Source of the DNA: Flavobacterium inviolabile
GTDB lineage: Bacteria > Bacteroidota > Bacteroidia > Flavobacteriales > Flavobacteriaceae
DNA: 64,000 bases
Assembly (NCBI RefSeq): GCF_013389455.1
Contig: NZ_CP058278.1
Location: 310,001-374,000, forward strand
Direction: 5' to 3'
In this document: in pieces, positions 8,713 to 16,875 of the stretch
Position numbering within the stretch: position 1 is the first letter of the stretch
How the letters are laid out: each line of letters begins with the position of its first letter
Made by a program: the position numbers and the translations under genes
Notes under the pieces: generated by a model
Database searches by the model: none
Told to the model about the DNA's origin: nothing
What the model saw: only the letters and a program-made list of their open reading frames with translations

Positions 8713-11016
8713 ATGAACTCAAAAATAGCAGGCTTACTACTAACCGTAACAACTGTTTGTTTCGGACAAAACAATCCTAACCAAACCGCTCATCAAATGA
8801 TCGACTTTGTAAATCCAATGATCGGAACACACAAAATGGGACACACTTTTCCGGGTGCCACAACCCCATTCGGTATGGTACAGCTAAGTCCGGAAACCAA
8901 CAATGTAAACATGTTTGCAGATGGCAAATACAATCCCGACACTTATAAATATTGTGCCGGCTACCAATATGACGACACCACAATCTTCGGATTCAGCCAT
9001 ACTCATTTCAGCGGAACCGGACATGCCGATCTGGGCGATTTCCTGATTATGCCCACAACCGGAAAACTACAGTTAAATCCCGGCAAAGCCAACGAACCCG
9101 GCAGCGGTTATTTTTCGACATTTTCCCACACTACCGAAGTGGCCAAACCGGCCTACTACAAAGTACAGCTGGACAGCTACAACATTAAAGCAGAATTAAC
9201 CGCCAGCGACCGCGTAGGATATCACCAATACACCTTTCCAAAATCCGATTCGGCACACATCCTGCTGGACCTGATGTACAACATCTATAACTATGACGAT
9301 AAAAACACCTGGGTCTTTGTTCGCGTAGAAAACGATTCCACCGTGACCGGCTACCGCCAGACCAATGGCTGGGGAAGAACACGCACAGTGTATTTTGCCA
9401 TGCAGTTTTCCAAACCCTTTGTATCCTACGGTCACAAGAAATATGACAAGACACCGTATAAAGGTTTTTACGGACGTTTTAATGAAGAAGAAAATTTCCC
9501 TGAAATGGCTGGGAAAAATATCCGCGCTTACTTTAATTTCAAAACGGATGAAAACGAAAAAATCGGTGTAAAATTCGCACTGTCCTCCGTGAGCACCGCC
9601 GGAGCCTTATTAAACCTAAAAACGGAAATTCCGGGCTGGAACTTTGAAAAAACAAAACAGGAAAGCCAGCAGAAATGGAATAAAGAGTTGGCCAAAGTTA
9701 CCGTTGAAACCACTACTCCCGCAGAGAAAGAAACGTTCTACACCGCACTGTACCACACCATGCTGGGACCTATTCTATATGAAGATGCAGACGGAAACTA
9801 CCGCGGACTGGATCAGAACATCCACCAATCGGAAGGATTTACCAATTACACCGTATTTTCCTTATGGGATACCTACAGGGCTTTACACCCGTTATTCAAC
9901 ATCATCCAGCCGAAACGCAACAACGACATGATCAAGTCCATGCTGGCTCATCACGACCAAAGCGTTCACAAAATGCTTCCGGTATGGAGCCATTATGCCA
10001 ACGAAAACTGGTGCATGATCGGCTACCACTCCATTTCTGTTATTGCCGATGCCATTGCCAAAAACACTACCGACATCGACCTTAACCGCGCCCTGACCGC
10101 CGGAAAAAATACTGCGACCGTTCCGTATTTCGACGGCCTGGACAGCTATATGCAGCTTGGTTATGTTCCGGAAAACAAAAGCGGCAACTCCGTTTCCAAA
10201 ACACTGGAATTCGCTTATGACGACTGGTGTATCGCGCAAATTGCAAAAAAAGCAAATGCAACCAAAGACTATGAAACATTTACCAAACGTTCCGAAAACT
10301 ACAAGAATGTTTACGATCCTTCCATTGGCTATATGCGTCCGAAATTAAGTGACGGAAAATGGCGGGAAAATTTCGATCCGTTAGACACTCACGGACAGGG
10401 CTTCATTGAAGGCAACGCCTTGAATTACGGCTTGTATGTTCCGCATAAAATTGACGACATGATCGAAATGATGGGCGGGAAAAACAAATTCTCCAACCAT
10501 CTGGACCAGATCTTTACAATCAAGCTTGCCGATAAGTATATCGAAAAAAATGAAGACATTACCCGCGACGGTATCATTGGCAGTTATGTACACGGAAACG
10601 AGCCCGGACACCACATTCCGTACCTGTACAACTGGACAAACAAACCGTGGAAAACCCAGGAACGCGTTCGTATGATTATGAATACCATGTATTCCAATTC
10701 TATTGACGGTTTGTGCGGCAACGACGATGCCGGCCAGATGAGTGCCTGGTATATTTTTAGCGCGCTCGGATTTTACCCGGTACTGCCCGGCTCCGACCAG
10801 TACGCGATAGGCAGTCCGATGGTTAAAGCGGCAACCTTACAGCTTGAAAACGGAAAAACCTTAAAAATAAAGACCGTTAACCAGGCTCCGGAAAATGTAT
10901 ATGTACAGAAAGTGACTTTAAACGGTAACGAAATTGACCGGAATTATTTACTGCACAGTGAAGTTTATGACAATAGTGAAATCACTTTTTACCTAAGCAG
11001 CAAACCAAAGCGATAA
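8713..11016 (+). CDS. GH92-family alpha-mannosidase, secreted
   Basis: This 767-residue protein begins with a signal peptide (to about residue 18) and then the GH92 N-terminal module (VNPMIGTHKMGHTFPGATTPFGMVQLSPET). GH92 enzymes are calcium-dependent exo-alpha-mannosidases that trim N-glycans or mannans. The catalytic domain carries GNEPGHHIPYLYNW near residue 628 (general acid Glu region) and GNDDAGQMSAWY near 670 (catalytic base Asp pair), both intact. It stands alone with its own -7 element, and no SusC/SusD pair accompanies it here. It lies between the two tRNA-Phe copies. Confidence 0.93.
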   Translation: MNSKIAGLLLTVTTVCFGQNNPNQTAHQMIDFVNPMIGTHKMGHTFPGATTPFGMVQLSPETNNVNMFADGKYNPDTYKYCAGYQYDDTTIFGFSHTHFSGTGHADLGDFLIMPTTGKLQLNPGKANEPGSGYFSTFSHTTEVAKPAYYKVQLDSYNIKAELTASDRVGYHQYTFPKSDSAHILLDLMYNIYNYDDKNTWVFVRVENDSTVTGYRQTNGWGRTRTVYFAMQFSKPFVSYGHKKYDKTPYKGFYGRFNEEENFPEMAGKNIRAYFNFKTDENEKIGVKFALSSVSTAGALLNLKTEIPGWNFEKTKQESQQKWNKELAKVTVETTTPAEKETFYTALYHTMLGPILYEDADGNYRGLDQNIHQSEGFTNYTVFSLWDTYRALHPLFNIIQPKRNNDMIKSMLAHHDQSVHKMLPVWSHYANENWCMIGYHSISVIADAIAKNTTDIDLNRALTAGKNTATVPYFDGLDSYMQLGYVPENKSGNSVSKTLEFAYDDWCIAQIAKKANATKDYETFTKRSENYKNVYDPSIGYMRPKLSDGKWRENFDPLDTHGQGFIEGNALNYGLYVPHKIDDMIEMMGGKNKFSNHLDQIFTIKLADKYIEKNEDITRDGIIGSYVHGNEPGHHIPYLYNWTNKPWKTQERVRMIMNTMYSNSIDGLCGNDDAGQMSAWYIFSALGFYPVLPGSDQYAIGSPMVKAATLQLENGKTLKIKTVNQAPENVYVQKVTLNGNEIDRNYLLHSEVYDNSEITFYLSSKPKR

Positions 11017-11096
11017 GTGATGCCATAATTCCAAAAAACTAAAACATTACCCACTAAGCAGTTACGTTTTTTATTACATTTTTTCATAAAAAAGCA

Positions 11097-11126
11097 TTGG
11101 AAAACAAAAAAACAATTCTATATTTG
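11097..11126 (+). promoter_or_regulatory. Bacteroidota promoter of tRNA-Phe copy 2
   Basis: TTG at 11097 and TATATTTG at 11119-11126 are separated by 19 bp, the same spacing as in copy 1. The -7 box and following GCACCCG block are identical to copy 1, while the -33 flank differs. Confidence 0.8.
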
Positions 11127-11142
11127 CACCCGCAATAAGGAC

Positions 11143-11215
11143 GGTGCCTTAGCTCAGTTGGTAGAGCAATGGACTGAAAATCCATGTGTCCCTGGTTCGA
11201 TTCCTGGAGGCACCA
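11143..11215 (+). tRNA. tRNA-Phe (GAA), copy 2
   Basis: The mature 73-base sequence is identical to the copy at 7312-7384, with anticodon GAA and no encoded CCA. It marks the left edge of the AT-rich reverse-transcriptase island. Confidence 0.97.
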
Positions 11216-11223
11216 CTTAAATA

Positions 11224-11257
11224 AACCCTTGATATCCCAAAGATTCAAGGGTTTTTT
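11224..11257. terminator. Terminator between tRNA-Phe copy 2 and the island
   Basis: A nine-base stem (AACCCTTGA / TCAAGGGTT) is followed by TTTTTTG on the plus strand. On the minus strand it is followed by TTTATTT, so it may also stop the convergent polymerase operon. Confidence 0.75.
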
Positions 11258-11337
11258 GTTTCCAGTTCCTAAATATGGTTAAATATTATTCGCTAAATCA
11301 ATATTAACAGAACTTCTACAAAATATTATCCTAGAAA

Positions 11338-12921
11338 TTATTCACAAAAGGACTTATTAGACACCTTTGGCTCTAAACTTGGACAATATTTTTTAAACAC
11401 ACTTTTAAAAGAATCTTCAATTAACTGAGTCAACTCGACAACCTTACTTTTTGGAACCTGATATAATACTGCATCATGCATTGGTAATAAAAATTCAACT
11501 TCCTTGCTCTTCAAATAAATCTCAATAATGACATCTTTTAAAATCAAAGACGCTGTACCTTGAATTCTTTGGCTAATTAGCCATCCCTCCGTTCTATTTT
11601 CACTATTTATCAAACTTTTATACCTTCTATTCCCTAAAGTAGTTTCTATAAAACCATCTCTTTTAAATTTTTCAAAAATTGTAGTTTCAAAAATTTCTAA
11701 ATTAGGAAATTCCTTAAAAAACAAATCAAGATTTTTTCCGCTATACTTCAGAATATTTTCTTTGCTCATCCCATAACAATAACAAAAAAATATTTTCTTT
11801 GCTAAATCTCTTGGCACAGTTTCATTTCCTAGCTTATTGCTAATTTCATTATAGATATCTTTATTATTATACATTTCAATCAATTTCAAATCCTTTGCCT
11901 CAAAGGCCAAAATACCTGCTTCAAATTGACTATAATCAATATATACCAACTCCATTTCTGATTTTGGAATAATAATATCTCTATACTTTTTATTTAACTG
12001 CTGCAATGAAGGTGACGTAGCTAAAATTCTCCCTGTAATTGTCCCAAAATAATCCAAGAGAGGATTGATATAACCTACATCCAAAGCCCCTATCCTCATA
12101 AGAATAGTTTTGTCTTTTGTTAGTTTTTTTTCTAAATAAAGTAGATTAATAAATTTCGAATTATTTTTCTGAAGTTTTATTGCGTCCCAAAATTCTTTTG
12201 AGTTAACTTTTATTTCTTTAAACCATGGAAAATCCTTAACAATTTTGCTCTGAATATTCTCATAATCATACAATGAAAAAACTCCAAATTCTAACTGAAG
12301 TCTATTTTTCACCTCATATAGCTCAATATTGACTTGCTCAATATACTTTTTTGTTTTCTTTGAATCTATTCGGATACCGTTGTTATAACACTCAAATAAA
12401 ATGTTATTCAATTTACTTTCTATCCTTTCAAATCTTTCCTTTTCAGGTGATTCCAACAGTTCATTTTTTATCCCTATATATATATTTTCAATACAATCAA
12501 GCATAAACGAATAAACCGTCATCACATTAATTTCACCTGAATTAATTCCCAACACTACAGCCTTCGCTTTTTCAACTTTTTTTTGAAATTCATTTATGCT
12601 CAAACCATAATCATTGGGATTCAAACCACTCATAAGGTTCCAAATTAGCCAAGGCCTATCTTCTCTTTTATATTCATTTTTAGATCTTCCAATAAGTTGG
12701 CGCTTTAAATTTTCGACATCTATAAAAGCTAAATTTTCCCCTAAAGGAATCTCATCAATAAGATTTACATAGTCAAATGAAATTATTGTTGTCTTACCAT
12801 TTCCATTTAAAAAATTCAATTCATTACAAATTTTAAACTTTTGACCGATTTGCTTCGTAAAGAACGAAATATGTTTATTCCCTTTATTATAAGATACATG
12901 TTTAAGTACTATTATTTCCAT
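11338..12921 (-). CDS. Stand-alone family A DNA polymerase, third gene of the RT operon
   Basis: The C-terminal half (about residues 290-500 of 527) has the full Pol I polymerase core: TGRILATSPSLQQLNKKYR, motif A YIDYSQFE near 329, motif B with the exact RxxxKxxxFxxxYG pattern (RDLAKKIFFCYCYG) near 371, and motif C MHDAVLY near 482. The catalytic aspartates of motifs A and C are present. The first ~290 residues match no domain I recognise: no 5' nuclease, and only a possible exonuclease-like DxE (FIDVENLK, D68/E70). The gene starts 6 bp after the RT stop. It is not a housekeeping polA, which is about 900 residues with nuclease domains. In this operon it could copy or complete RT-made DNA (inference). 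Confidence 0.88.
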   Translation of the reverse strand: MEIIVLKHVSYNKGNKHISFFTKQIGQKFKICNELNFLNGNGKTTIISFDYVNLIDEIPLGENLAFIDVENLKRQLIGRSKNEYKREDRPWLIWNLMSGLNPNDYGLSINEFQKKVEKAKAVVLGINSGEINVMTVYSFMLDCIENIYIGIKNELLESPEKERFERIESKLNNILFECYNNGIRIDSKKTKKYIEQVNIELYEVKNRLQLEFGVFSLYDYENIQSKIVKDFPWFKEIKVNSKEFWDAIKLQKNNSKFINLLYLEKKLTKDKTILMRIGALDVGYINPLLDYFGTITGRILATSPSLQQLNKKYRDIIIPKSEMELVYIDYSQFEAGILAFEAKDLKLIEMYNNKDIYNEISNKLGNETVPRDLAKKIFFCYCYGMSKENILKYSGKNLDLFFKEFPNLEIFETTIFEKFKRDGFIETTLGNRRYKSLINSENRTEGWLISQRIQGTASLILKDVIIEIYLKSKEVEFLLPMHDAVLYQVPKSKVVELTQLIEDSFKSVFKKYCPSLEPKVSNKSFCE

Positions 12922-12927
12922 TCTTTA

Positions 12928-15384
12928 TTATAACGATATTAATGTTGGCACATCATTTATTACCTGAGATATTTTAAGTTTGGGTAGATCAGACACAAAC
13001 ACTTCTTTCTTTTCATCATACAACTTCACATGCAAGTCTTCCAAATCTTTTAATATAACATTCGTATTTATCTCGTTGGGTGAAACATTTCTTAAAGCAA
13101 TTAGAGCATTTCTCTGCAAAAAGTAGTTATTTGACAAATTACCTTTATTAAAAGAACTTAACATTACATGTTTGTAGTTTCTCCAATCTATTGAAGCTAA
13201 GTAAATATATGACCCTGCGGTATTCGCTTGATTTAGCTGATTTGTACTTTTAATATTTGATAGAGCAATCTGTATTAAATCGTCATCAGAATGCTTCATG
13301 TAACTCAAAAATAACCATAGATAATATGTTTGACTTTCGTAAATATTTTTAAGATTATCTTTAATTATTTTTTTAATCTCATTAAAGTTTTCCTGCCTAA
13401 AATAACTTTTATCTATAGACATTAATAACTTTACAAATGATGTTGTTAACCACGGTTGGTTATCCAATTCCGCCAAGACATATTCAATTATTCTTGAAAA
13501 ATCAATTATATTTTGCAAACCTTTTGTTCTTGCAAAAAGCTGTAGCTTATTTATACAAAATCCTAGCTTCCTTTTCTTTAAAAATTTTTCTTCGTCATTA
13601 GTATTACCAACCACCTCCACAAATAATTTATAAGTCATATGTACAGCTTTCTGAACATCTCTTTTCCTTTTTGCACTTAATAAACTATTTATTTGATCAA
13701 TTTCGACTAACGACTCCGGCAAAAACTCTTTTATAATATCTTCATCACTTTTTAAATCAAATATTGTAGTTTTAGATGAATTTAAATTCAATCCTAAATC
13801 TCTCATTGCTATCGATAAATCATAAATTGCTTTAACAGCCTCAGCCTTTGATTCACAGACAATTCTAATATCATCCATATATCTATAGTAATATTTATGG
13901 TTATTAGAATAAATCATTATTTTATCAATCTTATTAAGAAAAATATTAGCTAAAAAAGAGGAAGCATCTCTATTTTGAGGTATTCCAAATTCAGAATTTA
14001 TCTGCTTATCATTCCATTCTTTTATCAATTCCCCGATACCATCAACAATCCTAGATAGTTCATCTTTTATACTATTCTCTGCATAATCATGAATTAAACT
14101 TTTTAAATATTCTGATAATAAAGTAGTGTTGATATTTTCAAAAAAGTTAGTTATATCGGCAACTACCAAAAAAGGCCTACCTTCTGTCAAAACAGATTTT
14201 GTTTGATAAACATATTTTTTCCATTGCTCAATTGAGTAATGGAACATATATTTATGATTCGATTTTCCCGAATTACACCTAAATGAATAAACTTGTGGAT
14301 GTAATACATTATCAAGATTTTCAGACAATCTATCAACATAAGCTTGATAAACAATTCTATCAATAAAACTTGTTTCAATGGCCGGTCTTGTTGAATATCC
14401 CGACTTTGGAACTGTAAAGTGTTTAGCAAGCGAAGACGGTTTATATAGTTTGTTCTCATTTATTAATTTCTCAACTCTTCTATAAAAAAATGTCTTAGAT
14501 AATAAAAATCTGAAATTTATCGGATCCTGAAACCAATCATCTTTCAAATCACTTTTCAATCTTTCTATTGCTCTCCAAATGTTTAATTCACAATTATTAA
14601 TTATGATTTTCTCATAATTAATAATACTACCATCAGCTTCCTTCAACCCTATCTTAAGAGTATGATTAATATGTTTGACATATTCCAAAGAAGAATCAAA
14701 GGCACTTATTTTTTCATTTATTAAATTATGATTAATTTTTTTTACAACAATTGCTCCTGCAAAACCATTAGAATCAGAAATCTGCGTGATTAAACCAACT
14801 AAAACTGAACGATTAGAATAAAACAAACCAGCTCCAGAATAGCCAGCTATTTTTTCTTTTGCTTCTTCATCACTAATAGATGAAAGACATTCAATGTCAA
14901 ACGTATTTAAATTGTTTGCCGATAATTTTCTTTTAAATTTTAATTCGTAAGGAGAGTTTTGCTTGAATTTAGGGTAACCGTAAGAATTAAAATAACCATT
15001 ATGATTAATATCACCTCCCAAAATAAGCTCTCTCAGGTTTTCAGATTTATACTCTATAAGCATAATTGCTAAATCTTGCTCATATATGGGAATAATTTTA
15101 TCACTTTTAACAGTATAATCATCATAATCACCATTCTCATTTTGCCAATAGACTGCAACCTCTTTTAGATTACCCTCATTTAAGTATTTTGCTCCATCTC
15201 TCTTTCCGTATAAACAATGTAAAGCTGTGAAAATATAGTGGGTATTACACGTATTATTTGTTTTATAGATAACACCTGTACCAATAATTTTTTCGGTTGA
15301 ACCATTAAACATGGGCTCAAGTCTCACAGTATTGGCTTTTAACAAACTTGCTTGGTTATCATTTAATATAGATTCTTCATTCAT
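12928..15384 (-). CDS. Trypsin-like serine protease fused to a reverse transcriptase
   Basis: Residues 1 to about 235 are a trypsin-like protease with a visible triad: His56 in TALHCLYG, Asp104 in EQDLAIMLI, and Ser183 in GYSGAG. Residues about 270-560 are a reverse transcriptase: PAIETSFIDRIVYQAY, motif A ADITNFFENIN (Asp410), GIPQNRDASSFLAN at 467-480, YRYMDD at 500-505, and LGLNLNSSKTTIF. Residues about 600-818 look all-alpha, resembling the helical-repeat tails of Abi/UG-type RTs. No maturase or HNH domain is seen, arguing against a group II intron. The start overlaps the MBL gene stop by 4 bp. The protease could be an effector or processing activity tied to cDNA synthesis; this is inference. 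Composition is much AT-richer than the flanks. Confidence 0.88.
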   Translation of the reverse strand: MNEESILNDNQASLLKANTVRLEPMFNGSTEKIIGTGVIYKTNNTCNTHYIFTALHCLYGKRDGAKYLNEGNLKEVAVYWQNENGDYDDYTVKSDKIIPIYEQDLAIMLIEYKSENLRELILGGDINHNGYFNSYGYPKFKQNSPYELKFKRKLSANNLNTFDIECLSSISDEEAKEKIAGYSGAGLFYSNRSVLVGLITQISDSNGFAGAIVVKKINHNLINEKISAFDSSLEYVKHINHTLKIGLKEADGSIINYEKIIINNCELNIWRAIERLKSDLKDDWFQDPINFRFLLSKTFFYRRVEKLINENKLYKPSSLAKHFTVPKSGYSTRPAIETSFIDRIVYQAYVDRLSENLDNVLHPQVYSFRCNSGKSNHKYMFHYSIEQWKKYVYQTKSVLTEGRPFLVVADITNFFENINTTLLSEYLKSLIHDYAENSIKDELSRIVDGIGELIKEWNDKQINSEFGIPQNRDASSFLANIFLNKIDKIMIYSNNHKYYYRYMDDIRIVCESKAEAVKAIYDLSIAMRDLGLNLNSSKTTIFDLKSDEDIIKEFLPESLVEIDQINSLLSAKRKRDVQKAVHMTYKLFVEVVGNTNDEEKFLKKRKLGFCINKLQLFARTKGLQNIIDFSRIIEYVLAELDNQPWLTTSFVKLLMSIDKSYFRQENFNEIKKIIKDNLKNIYESQTYYLWLFLSYMKHSDDDLIQIALSNIKSTNQLNQANTAGSYIYLASIDWRNYKHVMLSSFNKGNLSNNYFLQRNALIALRNVSPNEINTNVILKDLEDLHVKLYDEKKEVFVSDLPKLKISQVINDVPTLISL

Positions 15385-16415
15385 AAGTCTACTATATATC
15401 CGTTTTTGTAATTAGGTTTTAAACAAGAGAAGTTATATCTTTCAAAATCATTGTTAGTAAATTTCAAATTATCTACAACTTCATCATAGTTGAAAATAAA
15501 AAAGTCTTTTTCTCCATTTTTATATGGTCTATTCAACACTTTTGCAAATGTCAACTTATTTGGAAGGTTTGATTTTTTTCCATTCGTACTGACAATAAAG
15601 TAGTTTGAATCAATCATTTCCATAAGTTGCAAGCTTAAGCTTCTCTTACTTGCATGATGTGATAATTTTATTAAATCAACTCTTAATCTTTCTATTCCCC
15701 TTAATTTAATAAGCTTTTTAACTGAATTTTCGACAACATCAGGATTGGCATCCCCTAAAAGAAATATTGATTTATTATTTACTTCTATCAAGAGAGCAAT
15801 ACTGACTCTGTTTTCAATTGTAAAATCTAACTCTTCATTTTTATTTTTGAAAATCTCAGGGTTTTTATTAATCAATTCCTCCACTGTATAATCATAATCG
15901 TTGGCTTCAGAAGAAATGTCATGTGAGTTTTTATCAATCAATTTGTTTAAATCCTCCTCAAGAGGAGACAATAATGAAATTTGAGCCCCAAAGAATTTTA
16001 AGACTTCAAATTCATTTATAATTATGTTGTTTTTTCTGGGAATATTAGAGTCCTTAATTAAACCTTGAATTTTGCAACTTTCAAGATAACTTATATCATT
16101 GTTGTCTTGAAAATTTGATTCTTCAAAAGAATTAAACCAAATGCACTTGATTAAACTATTATCTATTGAACTATCATTTAGCAAATATTGAATTCCCTTC
16201 ACATGATCTTGATCTGTATGAGTTAATATCAATAAATCGATATTCTCATTTCTATCCCTTATTTCTAAAATTTCAGATTTCAGAAAAGCTTCATATTCAG
16301 ATTTTTTATTTCCTCCATCAATAATAATATTTTTATACTTTTCGTCATTTCCAAGGAATCTTATTATCAAAGAATCTCCATTTCCAGCTTTAAGAATTTT
16401 TAAAGTATTACCCAT
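15381..16415 (-). CDS. MBL-fold hydrolase (ComEC C-terminal-like), first gene of the RT operon
   Basis: The 344-residue protein has metallo-beta-lactamase landmarks: IIIDGG at 30-35, metal-binding THTDQDH at 65-71, LLGDANPD near 221, and KLSHHASKRS near 253. This pattern matches the soluble ComEC/Rec2-type MBL branch, whose members hydrolyse nucleic acids or phosphoesters. There is no signal peptide or membrane helix, so it should be cytosolic. It is the promoter-proximal gene and is translationally coupled to the protease-RT through an ATGA overlap. Nucleic-acid processing or sensing for the RT is a reasonable guess only. Confidence 0.85.
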   Translation of the reverse strand: MGNTLKILKAGNGDSLIIRFLGNDEKYKNIIIDGGNKKSEYEAFLKSEILEIRDRNENIDLLILTHTDQDHVKGIQYLLNDSSIDNSLIKCIWFNSFEESNFQDNNDISYLESCKIQGLIKDSNIPRKNNIIINEFEVLKFFGAQISLLSPLEEDLNKLIDKNSHDISSEANDYDYTVEELINKNPEIFKNKNEELDFTIENRVSIALLIEVNNKSIFLLGDANPDVVENSVKKLIKLRGIERLRVDLIKLSHHASKRSLSLQLMEMIDSNYFIVSTNGKKSNLPNKLTFAKVLNRPYKNGEKDFFIFNYDEVVDNLKFTNNDFERYNFSCLKPNYKNGYIVDL

Positions 16416-16875
16416 ACAACTTTATTAATTAAGTAAATATAATACAAATATTTTCTTAATTAAGAATATTACCACCAATCATATTACGTACTCTCCTCTA
16501 AGTCATTTACAGTTTAATATGATATACACTATACCATCCTAAACTCTCATAAACCTACATTAACCGCTTTTTTTCTTTCATAAGATTCACAACTCTTAAA
16601 AATGGTCAAATATTTATTGATAGCTATAAGTAGCTATTGGAGTTTAGATTACATTAGAAACAACACGTCAAAGCGTTTTGTCTTTTTAGCAATACCTGCA
16701 CTCTTATATACTTCTCAAAAAACTACTGCTTTACATTAAAATCAAGATCGGCAATTCCGATTCCATTATATCCGGAGCTGTTTTTTTGCTTTATTTTTAT
16801 TTATTTACTGCAACCCTTATTGATTTTTCACTCTTATAATAAATTTAAAGTATATTAACCTAATTTATTTTTATT
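16416..16875. other. 460 bp AT-rich intergenic region upstream of the RT operon
   Basis: No convincing coding frame on either strand. It contains two TTAATTAA palindromes next to the MBL start (16425-16463), a small hairpin with arms ATAGCTA/TAGCTAT at 16620-16637, and an ATCGG-N5-CCGAT hairpin near 16748. No copy of the tRNA-Phe 3' end is visible. It serves as a divergent control region for the RT operon and the lipoprotein-sigma operon, and could hide a non-coding RNA. Confidence 0.6.
16425..16466. promoter_or_regulatory. Paired palindromes, candidate operator of the RT operon
   Basis: TTAATTAA occurs at 16425-16432 and again at 16456-16463, 31 bp centre to centre (about three helical turns). 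The second copy extends to a perfect 14-base palindrome, TTCTTAATTAAGAA (16453-16466). The pair lies 10-51 bp upstream of the MBL ATG. AT-richness makes chance occurrence possible. Confidence 0.4.

Noticed and set aside
9185..10614. Antisense open frames inside the GH92 gene
   Set aside because: They follow the codon periodicity of the GH92 gene on the opposite strand and encode Cys/Arg/His-rich sequences without family features.
12928..15384. Retron
   Set aside because: I saw no recognisable msr/msd structure directly upstream of the RT; the upstream gene overlaps it by 4 bp, leaving no room.
11338..16415. Group II intron or diversity-generating retroelement around the RT
   Set aside because: The RT has no maturase or HNH domain, no domain V-like intron end was seen, and no template/variable repeat pair is evident nearby.
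11143..16875. Integrative element with att repeats at tRNA-Phe
   Set aside because: No second copy of the tRNA 3' end was found at the right side of the AT-rich block and there is no integrase gene; kept only as a possible insertion hot spot.
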